64,000 nucleotides of DNA. It comes from Bacteroides xylanisolvens XB1A. Its GTDB lineage: Bacteria > Bacteroidota > Bacteroidia > Bacteroidales > Bacteroidaceae. Shown here one piece after another: positions 7,925 through 18,429 of the stretch. The notes under the pieces were generated by a model. That model was not told the DNA's origin. It ran no database searches and was given only the letters and a program-made list of their open reading frames with translations. Positions within the stretch are counted from its first letter, which is position 1, and the number at the start of each line of letters is the position of its first letter. The stretch spans positions 4,111,128 through 4,175,127 of the forward strand of contig NC_021017.1 of assembly GCF_000210075.1 (NCBI RefSeq), written 5' to 3'. The translations under genes and the position numbers were made by a program.

Positions 7925-10186
7925 ATGAACAACAAAGTATTTTTACGGAGAATGCTTTGGCTGCTATGTCTTCCATTACTCTTAACTGCATGTAAAGATA
8001 GCATGGATGAGCACTATGAAGTACCTGATTGGGTAGCAGACAATGCATGGGAAGTGTTAAGTTCCGGTGAACACGGAAACTATTCTATTTTCTTGCAGGG
8101 GCTAGAGATTGCTGGCTACAAGCAAATGCTGGAGGGTAAAGCAATTTTAACTATTATTGCTCCAGACGACGATGCTTTTCAAACTTATTTGAATAAGAGA
8201 GGATTTACCAGCATCAGTGATATGCCTGTTAACGAAGTGAGTAAATTGATTGGGTACCACGTGCTCTATTATTCTTATAATAAGGAGAAACTAGTCAATT
8301 TCCGTCCAACAGGAAGTACGGAAACGGAAGAGGAGCAGAACATAAAAGCAGGATTGTATTACAAACACCGCACAAGAAGTAGCGATGCTCCTACTGTTGA
8401 GACAACCCCTACAGGGGCTTCTGTCATGGTGTATCACTTAGAACGTTATTTGCCTATATTTTCCTACCGTTATTTCCAGACGAAAGGTATAGATGCTAAA
8501 AATAATTACGAGGCTTTCTACCCCAATTCTACTTGGACGGGAGATGATGGTTTCAATGTATCTAATGCATCTGTAAAAGAATATGGAATTATTGCTAATA
8601 ACGGCTATATTCATGCTGTTGATCGAGTCGTTGAACCGCTAGAAACGATTTATACGGAACTGAAAAATAAAGAAAAATACTCGACTTTCCTTGATTTGTA
8701 TGATTCGTTTGGCGTTTACGTTGCAGATGATGAATTGAGTAAGTCATATGCTAAAGCATACGGAGTGGATACGCTCTATCAGTATCAGCATGGGGGATTG
8801 CCAAATATTGCTTGTGAATGGCCTACAAGCAGCTATTTGAATTTTACGGCGTTGACAGCTCTTTCTTATAGTATTTTTGCACCGTCAAACACTGCTATTA
8901 ATAGTTTCTTTGATAGCTTTTGGAAAATCGGTGGTTATTCTTCTATGCAGGAAGTAGATGCGCTAGCGTTGAATTATTTCCTCTATCAATTTATTTATGG
9001 AGGTAGTATGTTATTCCCTGAAGAGTTAGGAGACGATGAATTGAAGAATTTGGCGGGCTCATCTCTTAATATTAATCCTGCTGCATTGAATGAAAAAACG
9101 ATGTGTGTTAATGGTGCTCTCTATGGTATGGATGAAATTAAGGAACCTAGCACATTTGCTTCCGTTATCGGACCTTTGTTTCAATATAAAAGTGCACGTT
9201 CTTTTCTCTACGCATTGTTAGGGAGTTCACTGTTCTCTTCTTATGTGTCTGACTTGAGTAAATATATTGTCTTGGTTCCTACAGCCGAACAATTTGAAGC
9301 CTCTGGCATTCGGACGGTTTACAGTACACAGGGGTTGGAAGCAGAAGGAGATGATGGATGGGCGGAAATCAGCAATACTGCCAAGCAAAATATCGTGTAT
9401 TTGCATTCAGCTAGTATCTCGAGTGAACAATCAAGTGAATTACCAGAAAGAGGAACGCGTGTGATTCCTACGGAGTCTACCTGGAACTACTGGTTCGTTA
9501 AAGATGGAAACATCACTTGTAGCTCAACTTTCAATCAACAGTTGAATCCTCAGTTCAATGGTACAGTTTTTACACCATTTACTAAACTTAAAAATGGAAG
9601 TAACGGAAGTACATATAGCTTTGATGCTGAACAATTGTTTGCAGCAGAGAGCGGGGATTTGGCTTATAACATTGCTATCTGTGCGGATCACAATTATCCC
9701 TATTACTGTTTTGCTCAGTTATTGCGTGAGGCAAATCTTATATCCAATCAGATTATGATGAATTTATTTGGTAAAGGACGGTTCGTTGCATTTATCCCGA
9801 CTAACGATGCTATAAAGCGGGCATTGGCATCAAATAAAATTCCAGGAGCGATTGATGCTTCATTTGATGCTGAAGGTAAGTTAAGTGGTACATTTGATGC
9901 AAAAGAATTGGCAAATTATTTGAATTCCTATTTTATTACTGCTGCTCAAAACGTTATTCCATCTTATCCGTATATAGGATCCGATTTTAAAAGTGGGCGT
10001 TATTGGAGTGAACGTGTGGTACAGACGGAAGGAGCTACTGCACCGCAGCTAATTTATACAGATAATGGAACTTCACTAAGTATCCAATTGGAAGGTGGAA
10101 ACAAATGTCAAGTGGTATCAGATTACGATTACTTCCCATTTGCATACGAAGGAGGTTGTTTCCATCTGATTGATGATGTCTTTTGA
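7925..10186 (+). CDS. FAS1 (fasciclin) domain lipoprotein, three repeats
   Basis: Surface lipoprotein with three fasciclin-like (FAS1) domains, recognised from the recurring blocks TIIAPDDDAFQTYLNKRG, YIHAVDRVVEPL, SIFAPSNTAINSFFDSF and FVAFIPTNDAIKRAL. The start at 7925 (MNNKVFLRRMLW) is preferred over the in-frame ATG at 7886, because it places the hydrophobic segment and lipobox (LLLTAC) directly at the N-terminus; that gives 753 aa. FAS1 domains usually mediate adhesion or binding rather than catalysis. The gene ends just before the SusC1 gene and is the first of a six-gene run (FAS1, SusC, SusD, FAS1, FAS1, SusC/D) with almost no gaps, so it is likely co-transcribed and probably part of the outer-membrane glycan-capture complex. 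Its ligand is unknown. Confidence 0.75.
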   Translation: MNNKVFLRRMLWLLCLPLLLTACKDSMDEHYEVPDWVADNAWEVLSSGEHGNYSIFLQGLEIAGYKQMLEGKAILTIIAPDDDAFQTYLNKRGFTSISDMPVNEVSKLIGYHVLYYSYNKEKLVNFRPTGSTETEEEQNIKAGLYYKHRTRSSDAPTVETTPTGASVMVYHLERYLPIFSYRYFQTKGIDAKNNYEAFYPNSTWTGDDGFNVSNASVKEYGIIANNGYIHAVDRVVEPLETIYTELKNKEKYSTFLDLYDSFGVYVADDELSKSYAKAYGVDTLYQYQHGGLPNIACEWPTSSYLNFTALTALSYSIFAPSNTAINSFFDSFWKIGGYSSMQEVDALALNYFLYQFIYGGSMLFPEELGDDELKNLAGSSLNINPAALNEKTMCVNGALYGMDEIKEPSTFASVIGPLFQYKSARSFLYALLGSSLFSSYVSDLSKYIVLVPTAEQFEASGIRTVYSTQGLEAEGDDGWAEISNTAKQNIVYLHSASISSEQSSELPERGTRVIPTESTWNYWFVKDGNITCSSTFNQQLNPQFNGTVFTPFTKLKNGSNGSTYSFDAEQLFAAESGDLAYNIAICADHNYPYYCFAQLLREANLISNQIMMNLFGKGRFVAFIPTNDAIKRALASNKIPGAIDASFDAEGKLSGTFDAKELANYLNSYFITAAQNVIPSYPYIGSDFKSGRYWSERVVQTEGATAPQLIYTDNGTSLSIQLEGGNKCQVVSDYDYFPFAYEGGCFHLIDDVF

Positions 10187-10206
10187 TTAACAGAAAAACA
10201 GAGATT

Positions 10207-13200
10207 ATGAAATTATTAAAATACATACTGATTGCTATCGTATTCGCAGCAACTACTGGCGAAGCTTTCGGACAAGCGAAAGTCCTCTCTGGAAAAGTGA
10301 CCGAGATGTTCGGGACGACAGCAGAACCTATGATAGGGGTGAACGTAAATATTCTCAACTCCCAAAACCGTTCTTTAGGTGGTACTGTCACAAATCTGGA
10401 CGGTATTTATAACCTTCCGATCCCGAATGAGAACAATCTGATCATCGTTTTTTCTTATATTGGAAAAAAGAGTGAAAGAATCAAATACAACGGTCAGACA
10501 CGGTTGAATGTTGTCCTAAAAGATGATACACAGACCATTAATGAAGTTGTTGTGCAAGGAAAACGAATCGAACGGAATGACTTAGGTATCAGTGCTAGAG
10601 AACAATCTTCTGCAACGCAGAAGGTTAGTATGGAAGATTTGGTGGCTGTTGCTCCTGTAACTTCCATCGAAGATGCCTTGCAAGGACAGCTCGGTGGTGT
10701 GGATATTGTATTAGGTGGTGGCGACCCTGGAGCACGTGCTTCCATACAGATTCGTGGTGGTAGTACACTGAATGCTAATGCAGAACCACTGATTGTAGTA
10801 GATGGAGTTCCTTATCCGGCAGAAATTGATGATAATACTGATTTCTCTACCATCAATAATGACGATTTGGGTGCCTTGTTGAATATCTCTCCGCAAGATA
10901 TTGAGTCTATCGAAGTGTTGAAAGATGCAGCAGCTACTGCCGTTTGGGGTACTTCCGGTGCCAACGGTGTATTGGTTATCAAGACTAAGCAGGGGGTACA
11001 AGGGAAAACACGTTTTAGTTTCTCATCCAAATTTTCCGCTAAGTTTGAGCCGGAAACCATTCCGATGTTGAACGGTAACCAATATTCTGCTTTGGTATCT
11101 GAAGCGTTGTGGAATAGTGCCAATTATATTGGTCTTGCCAACTCTACCAGCTACTTGCAAATGCTTTACGGTTCTCCTGAGATCGGTTATCAGCCGGATT
11201 GGACATATTTTGACGAGTATAACCAGAATACAGATTGGCTGTCCGAAGTGCGTCGGAATACTCAGTCATGGGAAAATACGTTTTCTATGAGTGGTGGTGG
11301 TGAAAGAGCGACTTATCGTTTTTCTTTGGGTTATTTGGACGAAGGAGGTACGACTGTCGGAACCGATTTCAGCCGCTTGAATTCTTCATTGAATGTAAAT
11401 TATAAGTTCTCTGACAAATTGAATTTTTATGCACAGTTCTCTTATACTCAATCTGAGAGAAATAATAACTATTATAATGTACGTGGGGAAGCTTTCCGCA
11501 AAGCACCGAACAAATCACCTTACTACATTGACGATGAGACAGGGAATCGTACATCACAGTATTTCAATCACAATGAAAATTCTACATTGGATCCTGCTTT
11601 TAATGGTGATAAGTACTATAATCCTATTGCTATGGCAAATGAGAGTGTCAACCGAACCATACAGCGGGAAAGTAAAATGAATTTTCGTATTAAATATGAC
11701 ATTTTGAATGGACTGACTTATGAAGGATATGTTAACATGAATATCCGTAATACTAAAGGGCGTATGTTTTTGCCACAGGTGGCTACTGGTCTTGCATGGA
11801 CAGACAAAATGTCAAATCGTAGTACGGATACCTCTTCTGACTTATTAACTATAAATACGGAAAATAAGTTGATGTATCGCAAAAACTGGAACGATAAACA
11901 TGCAATTATCGCGACTGCAGTATTCCGTACTACGGAAACGAATAAATCCAGCTATGGAAGCGAAACTTCTGGTAACGTATCTTCAGGACTTGCTGATCCT
12001 ACCATTGGAAGTGCTGTACGCAAAATTAGTTCTGGTGATTCCAAAACACGCAATATTAACGGTGTAGCTTTAATGAACTATACCTTATTGAACCGTTACA
12101 TTATCAATGCTTCACTAGGTATGGAAAGCAATTCGACCATGGGTAAATCGGAACGTTTTGGTATGTTTCCTACTGTTGGTTTAGCTTGGCATTTGGCAGA
12201 TGAGAAATTCATGGATTTTTCGAATGACTGGATGGATGAGTTCAAACTTCGTTTTAGTTTGGGACAGACCGGGAATTCAGCCAGTGGTGCTTCACTCTAT
12301 CTGGGTTCTTATGCTTCCGGGAATAACTACATGGATATGAGTGCCATTACTCCGAGTTCTATGCAACTTAATAAACTGAAATGGGAAACAACAACCGAAT
12401 ATAACACAGGGCTTGATGCTACTTTCTTAAAAGGCAAACTTCGCTTTACTGTTGATGTCTATCAGAAATATGTAAAAGACCTGTTACAACCAAAGGTAAA
12501 GATGCCGACCACTATCGGTTATGGAAATGGTTATCAAATTAGCTACATGAATTCCGGGAAAATGACAAATAAAGGATGGGAATTCCGTGTTGACGCTGTT
12601 CCGTTCCAAAACAAAGACTGGCGTGTGGGAGTCTACTTCAATATTGCCCACAATGAGAATAAGATTACGGAAATGCCTGATAATTATATCGAAGAGAATT
12701 ATACTTTCGGTAATGGTAATTACGCATATCGTAGAGAAGAAGGTCGTCCGATGGGATCGTTCTATGGTTATCGTTACAAAGGCGTTTATCAAAATAAAGA
12801 CGCAACTTATGCACGTGACATTGAAGGTAACGTGATGAAAGATATTTCCGGTAATGCAATTGTTATGAGGAATGGATCATATACCGTGGCTCCCGGAGAT
12901 GCAATCTATGAAGATGTAAATCATGATGGTGTTATCAATCAGTACGATATAGTCTATTTGGGTAATTCAAATCCGAGACTTACAGGAGGTGCAGGACTCA
13001 ATGTCAGCTATAAGCAGTTTAAGTTATCTGCTATTTTCTATGGGCGTTACGGGCAGGATGTGGTTAACGCTACTCGCTTGAATAATGAGTCTATGCGTGG
13101 TATTGATAACCAAAGTACGGCTGTCCTCAGACGTTGGCGTAATGAAGGTGATCAAACCGACATTCCACGTGCACTTTATGGAGAGGGGTACAATACACTA

Positions 13201-13458
13201 GGATCTGATCGCTTTGTTGAAGACGCTTCCTATTTGCGTTTAAAATCCTTATCATTCACCTATCGTTTGCCGAAGAAAGCGATTCAGCGTTGGGGATTCA
13301 ACAATATTGATGTGTACGTAACCGGATACAATCTTTTCACATGGACTAAGTACACAGGGCAGGACCCAGAGGTAAAGACTGAGAATACGTATGCCAGAGA
13401 TACAGCCACTACACCTGCTTCTATTCAGCTTGTTGCTGGCTTTAATTTAAGTTTCTAA
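10207..13458 (+). CDS. SusC-like TonB-dependent outer-membrane transporter 1
   Basis: Outer-membrane beta-barrel that imports glycan fragments using TonB energy, working with the SusD-like lid encoded 13 bases downstream. A signal peptide is followed by a carboxypeptidase-regulatory-like domain (about residues 25-105, KVLSGKVTEMF to VVLKDD) and the plug domain with the SusC signature (PLIVVDGVPYPAEID, then SIEVLKDAAATAVWGTSGA). The barrel ends in the usual aromatic residue (NLSF). The ATG at 10207 is preferred: an upstream in-frame TTG at 10183 would overlap the preceding gene and push the signal peptide inward. The protein is 1083 aa, normal for the family. Substrate is inferred from the pectinase neighbours. 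Confidence 0.93.
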   Translation: MKLLKYILIAIVFAATTGEAFGQAKVLSGKVTEMFGTTAEPMIGVNVNILNSQNRSLGGTVTNLDGIYNLPIPNENNLIIVFSYIGKKSERIKYNGQTRLNVVLKDDTQTINEVVVQGKRIERNDLGISAREQSSATQKVSMEDLVAVAPVTSIEDALQGQLGGVDIVLGGGDPGARASIQIRGGSTLNANAEPLIVVDGVPYPAEIDDNTDFSTINNDDLGALLNISPQDIESIEVLKDAAATAVWGTSGANGVLVIKTKQGVQGKTRFSFSSKFSAKFEPETIPMLNGNQYSALVSEALWNSANYIGLANSTSYLQMLYGSPEIGYQPDWTYFDEYNQNTDWLSEVRRNTQSWENTFSMSGGGERATYRFSLGYLDEGGTTVGTDFSRLNSSLNVNYKFSDKLNFYAQFSYTQSERNNNYYNVRGEAFRKAPNKSPYYIDDETGNRTSQYFNHNENSTLDPAFNGDKYYNPIAMANESVNRTIQRESKMNFRIKYDILNGLTYEGYVNMNIRNTKGRMFLPQVATGLAWTDKMSNRSTDTSSDLLTINTENKLMYRKNWNDKHAIIATAVFRTTETNKSSYGSETSGNVSSGLADPTIGSAVRKISSGDSKTRNINGVALMNYTLLNRYIINASLGMESNSTMGKSERFGMFPTVGLAWHLADEKFMDFSNDWMDEFKLRFSLGQTGNSASGASLYLGSYASGNNYMDMSAITPSSMQLNKLKWETTTEYNTGLDATFLKGKLRFTVDVYQKYVKDLLQPKVKMPTTIGYGNGYQISYMNSGKMTNKGWEFRVDAVPFQNKDWRVGVYFNIAHNENKITEMPDNYIEENYTFGNGNYAYRREEGRPMGSFYGYRYKGVYQNKDATYARDIEGNVMKDISGNAIVMRNGSYTVAPGDAIYEDVNHDGVINQYDIVYLGNSNPRLTGGAGLNVSYKQFKLSAIFYGRYGQDVVNATRLNNESMRGIDNQSTAVLRRWRNEGDQTDIPRALYGEGYNTLGSDRFVEDASYLRLKSLSFTYRLPKKAIQRWGFNNIDVYVTGYNLFTWTKYTGQDPEVKTENTYARDTATTPASIQLVAGFNLSF

Positions 13459-13471
13459 AAGATTTACGAAA

Positions 13472-15010
13472 ATGAAAAAAATATTTACTATATTGTTACT
13501 ATTCGGTGGCTTATTAATGAGCGGATGCAGCGATTGGCTCGATGTACAGCCTAAAGATAAACAATCCACCGATATGTATTGGGAATCTTCCGAAGATGTA
13601 GAGGCAATTCTTGCACAAGGTTACAGTCGTTTGCGTGATTGCGTTCCCTATATCATAGATTGGGGGGAATTGAGAGGAAGTTCCGTTATTGTTCCGGTAA
13701 GATCGACTCCGGCTGGTCAAATTCAGAATTTTACAGTATTGCCCAGTACATCAGCCGTTCAATGGGGAACATTCTATCAAGTAATCGGTATGGCAAATGC
13801 TGTATTGAAATATGCACCAGGGGTAATTGAGAAAGACGAGAGTTACTATCAATCGCAAATGGATTCACATTTGACGGAAGCTTATTTCTTGCGTGGACTG
13901 TCGTATTTATATTTAGTACGCAACTTTCGGGAAGTTCCTTTGATTACTGAACCTTATGTAGACGATGCCATGCCTACTGACGTGCCAAAGTCTTCCGAAG
14001 TGGAGATTCTGGAACAAATCAAAAGTGATGTACGTGCAGCATTGGCAACTGATGCCGCTAAAGAAACATTTAACGGAACATGGGCTACTAAAGGACGTGC
14101 TACCAAATGGGCTCTATATGCACTAATGGCGGAAACCTGTCTTTGGGCGGAAGATTATGAAGAATGTGTTACATACGCTGATTACTTGATTAACTCCACA
14201 GCTCCCATACGTCCCGTGTTTATGTCAACACCTGGACAATGGTACAATATATTTTATCCTGGTAATAGTAATGAATCTATCTTTGAGATACAGTATGACG
14301 AAACGAATTATGCACAAGGAGGCGGAAGTCCGTCAAAACTTCTTCCTTATGGCTCTGACGTCACGGTCAATACTTATATGTATTCAGAACCGATGACTAT
14401 CCGCTTGATAAATGAATTCTACCAAAATCAGGATGAAGTAAATCGTACCTATTATGGTTCGTTTGCTGGTATAACTTATACCAGCTATCCGGAAAATGGT
14501 ATTATTTGGAAATACTCAGGGTTGGGTGTAGCCGATCGGGAAGCAGTACGTACAATTTTGGATGCCAACTATATTATTTATCGTATGGCAGATGTGATGT
14601 TGATGAAAGCGGAAGCTTTGATTCGTATTGGCGGTTCTGCCAATTGGACAGAAGCATTGGCTATCATAAATAGAATACGTGAACGTTCTGAGTTGAGACC
14701 ACGAGATGAAGTCAGTGCGGAAAATATTAATGAAGCTACTGAGGAAATATTGTTGGAAATGTTGCTGGACGAGCGGGATATGGAATTTGCTGCAGAAGGA
14801 AAGCGCTGGTACGATCTGTTACGATATGGCAAGCAACAGAACTTCAAATATAAAAGTCGCTTCAAAATACTTATAATGGAGAATAATCTTACCGCGGAAA
14901 GCAGATGGTTGGGCTCTGTTTTAGACAACGACAATGCTTGGTATTTGCCAATTCCTGCCAGTGACATATCCACCAACTCGTTATTGAAGCAAAATCCTTA
15001 TTATGAATAA
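13472..15010 (+). CDS. SusD-like surface glycan-binding lipoprotein 1
   Basis: RagB/SusD-family lipoprotein, the extracellular lid that delivers oligosaccharide to the SusC1 barrel. The N-terminus has a lipobox (LLMSGC, Cys at about 19) followed by SDWLDVQPKDKQS, the family's standard opening. TPR-like helices follow (HLTEAYFLRGLSYLYLVR), and the C-terminal part contains the family block RIRERSELRP and EFAAEGKRWYDLLRYGK. 512 aa is usual. It lies 13 bases after the SusC1 gene, so the two form one transcription unit. The ligand cannot be read from sequence, but pectic oligosaccharides are expected from context. Confidence 0.93.
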   Translation: MKKIFTILLLFGGLLMSGCSDWLDVQPKDKQSTDMYWESSEDVEAILAQGYSRLRDCVPYIIDWGELRGSSVIVPVRSTPAGQIQNFTVLPSTSAVQWGTFYQVIGMANAVLKYAPGVIEKDESYYQSQMDSHLTEAYFLRGLSYLYLVRNFREVPLITEPYVDDAMPTDVPKSSEVEILEQIKSDVRAALATDAAKETFNGTWATKGRATKWALYALMAETCLWAEDYEECVTYADYLINSTAPIRPVFMSTPGQWYNIFYPGNSNESIFEIQYDETNYAQGGGSPSKLLPYGSDVTVNTYMYSEPMTIRLINEFYQNQDEVNRTYYGSFAGITYTSYPENGIIWKYSGLGVADREAVRTILDANYIIYRMADVMLMKAEALIRIGGSANWTEALAIINRIRERSELRPRDEVSAENINEATEEILLEMLLDERDMEFAAEGKRWYDLLRYGKQQNFKYKSRFKILIMENNLTAESRWLGSVLDNDNAWYLPIPASDISTNSLLKQNPYYE

Positions 15011-15027
15011 TTAAATAACGATATGCA

Positions 15028-16734
15028 ATGAAAAAAATGAAAAAAATATACTGGATGCTGTTCATTATTTTATGTGCAGCTTGCAATGATCCGTATGACG
15101 GAGATACATATGTTGTTTTCGATATGCAGCCTGCAGGAACTTATTTGTCCAACAGGTCAGACGACTTTTCCGAATGGATTCACATTATGAAGTATGCAGA
15201 CTTGTACAATGCTGTAAATCAGGCAACACAGTCTTTTACACTTTTTGTACCTAATAATGCTGCTGTAAAAGAATTTTATAATCGAAAAGGAGTTTCTTCC
15301 ATTGAAGATTTGGGTACAGAGTATGCACGTAGCCTAGTGTCCTATCACATAGTACAGGATACCATTAGTCAGGAAATTTTCATAGAGAAGGAAGGGGCAT
15401 TAGCAAAAAGGACCGTTTCTGATGATGTCTTGATGGTATCTTTCGGAAGTGCGGAAGTTGGAGGTGGTGGTATGCAGTCTGTTTACTTGAATAATGAAGC
15501 TCATGTAATAGAGTTTGCAAATAAGGTATCTAACGGTTATGTATATGTATTGGAAAATACGCTGACGCCACTTACAGAAAGTGTATATGCTCGTATATCT
15601 GAAAGCGGACGTCCCTACACAATTCTGAAATCTGCAATGGATGCTACAGGAGTGGGTGCGGAATTAGATGTTATATATGATGATATAGTAGATGATTTGG
15701 GTCAGACCACTCAGCAGAAACGCAATTATACATTGTTGGCAGTATCGGACGATGTATTCAAGGAAGCAGGTGTCAACAGTTTGCAAGACTTGGTACAGCT
15801 GTTGGGAGCAGGCAGTGATTATACTAATCCAGAGAATGCATTGTATCAATATGTAGCTTATCATGTTTTGGATGGAAGCTATGATTTGAGTAAATTACGT
15901 AGCTTTGATACACCGGACGCAACCTCCAAAATATGGAATACACTGAATGCTGGAAGCGTGATAAGAATCAGCAAAGAAGACAAGATATTCTATTTGAACT
16001 ACAGGGATGAGAATCGAGCTTGTTTTGTAGAAGACTATTGTAATTTACAAGCTAAAAATGGTTATATTCATCAAGTTTCTTCTTACTTGCCTGTGGCGGA
16101 AGCCGAACCGGAAACTGTTTTGTTTGACGTATGCAATTATTCTATTATTGGCGATTGGATAGCGGCTGGTAACGGAGAAGATGGGATCAAATTCCAAGAA
16201 TCTTTTGGTACAGCAGAGAAAAAGTGTGATGTTTCAGGTCTCAATTGTTATGAATATAGCCTTAATAATCCTTCTGGAACTTATGGTAGTTATTACAATG
16301 TCACTTATTTTACTACCCGAACCAATAATGGATGGAATACTGCAAATAATATGGATTTCCTGATGTTAAACTTGGGTAATACAGGTTGGGTTTCCATGCA
16401 AACGCCATCTATCATTAAAGGAAAGTACAAAGTGACATTACGATTTGGTTACGCCACTTCCATGGAATTTATAAGAACCAGTACAGGCGGCAGTAACGGA
16501 GGGAAAATGATTTTCAGCTTTGATGGAGAAAACTCTGTTACATGCGCTCCTTATACGACAGTTCCTTCTAAAACATTAGGATGTTATTCCTATGTGCTTT
16601 ATCCTGAACTGGAATTTACAGAGACTTCTACTCACACTTTCCGATTAGTGATGAATGACCCTGCTGCAAGTAAAGACCCCAACTATCGTATACTTATTGA
16701 TTACTTATTATTTGAACCTATATTTGACGAATAA
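15028..16734 (+). CDS. FAS1 domain lipoprotein with C-terminal beta-sandwich
   Basis: 568-aa lipoprotein (lipobox LCAAC) placed 17 bases after SusD1. Two FAS1-like domains occupy about residues 30-350 (TLFVPNNAAVKEFYNRKG; YTLLAVSDDVFKEAG; ending with YIHQVSSYLPV). The last ~190 residues look like a carbohydrate-binding-type beta-sandwich (GKYKVTLRFGYATSMEF, then FRLVMNDPAA), as in the uncharacterised DUF5108-type regions that I recall accompanying FAS1 domains in Bacteroides. This suggests a surface glycan-binding protein, though no binding residues can be named. It belongs to the same operon as the SusC/D pairs. Two Met codons (15028 and 15037) are possible starts. Confidence 0.7.
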   Translation: MKKMKKIYWMLFIILCAACNDPYDGDTYVVFDMQPAGTYLSNRSDDFSEWIHIMKYADLYNAVNQATQSFTLFVPNNAAVKEFYNRKGVSSIEDLGTEYARSLVSYHIVQDTISQEIFIEKEGALAKRTVSDDVLMVSFGSAEVGGGGMQSVYLNNEAHVIEFANKVSNGYVYVLENTLTPLTESVYARISESGRPYTILKSAMDATGVGAELDVIYDDIVDDLGQTTQQKRNYTLLAVSDDVFKEAGVNSLQDLVQLLGAGSDYTNPENALYQYVAYHVLDGSYDLSKLRSFDTPDATSKIWNTLNAGSVIRISKEDKIFYLNYRDENRACFVEDYCNLQAKNGYIHQVSSYLPVAEAEPETVLFDVCNYSIIGDWIAAGNGEDGIKFQESFGTAEKKCDVSGLNCYEYSLNNPSGTYGSYYNVTYFTTRTNNGWNTANNMDFLMLNLGNTGWVSMQTPSIIKGKYKVTLRFGYATSMEFIRTSTGGSNGGKMIFSFDGENSVTCAPYTTVPSKTLGCYSYVLYPELEFTETSTHTFRLVMNDPAASKDPNYRILIDYLLFEPIFDE

Positions 16735-16737
16735 ATT

Positions 16738-18408
16738 ATGAAAGCAAGAAAATATATATTTGGCATTGCTCTAATCGGATTGATAGGGAGTAGTTGTACC
16801 GACACATGGGATGAGCATTATGCCCAAGATACCAGTAAGGTGAATAATACGGAGATTTCTGTAGTTAATGCAACCATTACCGATTATTTGGCTCAGGAGC
16901 CTTCATTGAGCGATATGTACCAATTGTTTAACGAAACAGGTATGGTGGAGCAACTATTGGAGAAAGAACAGATGTACACTATTCTAGCTGTAGAATCAGG
17001 TATTGCAGCAGGGGATGATCCTATATATACTGCTCAAACCTATATTTCTGATGCATCCATCTCTCCTTCTAATTTGGAAGACGGACAGCGTATTTTGATG
17101 TGGAGTGGTAAGTATCTAAAGATTTCTACCACTTCTCCTGAGACTAGAGCAGTTGCCGGTGTTCGTTTCAACAATGCAAATGTTACTAAAGTTATTAAGC
17201 TAACCAATGGATATTTGTATTTATTGGATCAGGCTGTAGAGTCTCCGAGAAGTCTGTATGAAATTATTGAGAATTTGGGAGACGATTATTCTATTTTTCG
17301 TAATATGGTCAGATCACGTTATGTATTGACATTTGATAAAAATGCAAGTACGGTGATAGGAGTAGATAAGACGGGAAATACTGTGTATGATTCTGTATTT
17401 ACCGTCAAAGCTCCTTATTTCGAGAATAGAAAATTCAACATCATGTCTGAGAATCTCACTGCTACTATGTTGCTCCCTTCCAATGATGTGGTGAATCAGG
17501 CCTTGAGTACCGCACGGAAAAATTTGGCTGATTGGAATATGGTACGCGCAGACAGCATCTTGGAGAATTGGGTGTTCCAAGCTGCTTTTTTTAACAACGT
17601 TTATAGCAAGGAAGATTTTGAAACAAACGAAGATCTGACTTCTGTATTTGATAAACAATGGCGTACTACTGTACAGGAAGTAGACCTTGAAAATCCGATT
17701 CCTATGAGTAACGGAACGGCTTACCGTGTCACAAAAATGAAAATACCGACTAACGTATTGATTTACCGTCTCAAGGAACTTTTCAGAAACTATGAATATC
17801 TGAGCGCAAGTGATAAAGAAAAGTATTTCAACACTACGAATCTTTCATTTGAAAAGATCAGTGAAACAGACGAAGCAACTATAAATGGATGGCCGGCATT
17901 AGGATTTCCCAAGATAGGATATAGGGTACTTTATTTTACTCTGACAGATTTGGAAAATAAAAATTATACGCTGGACTATACTCCGTTTAGAGGTGAAATG
18001 GTAGGAAAAGATTATGTCGCTACTTCATACAAAATTCCACCTGGAACTTACACGTTTGCTATGGGATTCCGGCAAGCTAAAGACTTGGGAGCGATTGATT
18101 TTTCAATTTTCAAAGATGGAGAGGAAATTAAAGTTGGTACTTTTTCACAGTCTAAACTAAACAACAATTCTGCTCTCCATTATGACCGTGGTAAAGAAGG
18201 GGGATACCCGGAAAATATAGATGAAGCTGTTAAACAAGGATTTAAAGATAAAGCAAAATACGATCGTGACGGTGGTACTGTAGGCACAGTTACTATTCCA
18301 GGTGATAAAGCTTCTGAAATTGTGATACGCTTTAAAGGTTCTGGAAGCAACTTGAAACACGCATCGTTATATCATTGGTGCCTAAGACCAACTAAGGACT
18401 GTTATTAA
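16738..18408 (+). CDS. Divergent FAS1-type lipoprotein with C-terminal beta-sandwich
   Basis: 556-aa lipoprotein (lipobox GSSC, followed by TDTWDEHYAQD) starting 3 bases after the preceding gene. The first ~340 residues follow the FAS1 pattern less clearly (MYTILAVESGIAAG, GYLYLLDQAVESPRSLYEI, ATMLLPSNDVVNQAL). The C-terminal ~150 residues (from YTPFRGEMVGKDY) look like a beta-sandwich, with PGTYTFAMGFRQAKD and ASEIVIRFKGSGSN. The DTWDEHY start after the lipid-bearing Cys resembles DSMDEHYEV in the first FAS1 protein of the operon, pointing to shared ancestry. The three FAS1 proteins bracket SusC1/D1 and precede SusC2/D2, so they may serve both importers. Function beyond likely surface binding is unknown. 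Confidence 0.65.
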   Translation: MKARKYIFGIALIGLIGSSCTDTWDEHYAQDTSKVNNTEISVVNATITDYLAQEPSLSDMYQLFNETGMVEQLLEKEQMYTILAVESGIAAGDDPIYTAQTYISDASISPSNLEDGQRILMWSGKYLKISTTSPETRAVAGVRFNNANVTKVIKLTNGYLYLLDQAVESPRSLYEIIENLGDDYSIFRNMVRSRYVLTFDKNASTVIGVDKTGNTVYDSVFTVKAPYFENRKFNIMSENLTATMLLPSNDVVNQALSTARKNLADWNMVRADSILENWVFQAAFFNNVYSKEDFETNEDLTSVFDKQWRTTVQEVDLENPIPMSNGTAYRVTKMKIPTNVLIYRLKELFRNYEYLSASDKEKYFNTTNLSFEKISETDEATINGWPALGFPKIGYRVLYFTLTDLENKNYTLDYTPFRGEMVGKDYVATSYKIPPGTYTFAMGFRQAKDLGAIDFSIFKDGEEIKVGTFSQSKLNNNSALHYDRGKEGGYPENIDEAVKQGFKDKAKYDRDGGTVGTVTIPGDKASEIVIRFKGSGSNLKHASLYHWCLRPTKDCY

Positions 18409-18429
18409 TCTTATGAAAATAAAGACAAC

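Noticed and set aside
10183..10206. In-frame TTG start for SusC1
   Set aside because: It overlaps the preceding stop and shifts the signal peptide inward; ATG 10207 gives a normal start.
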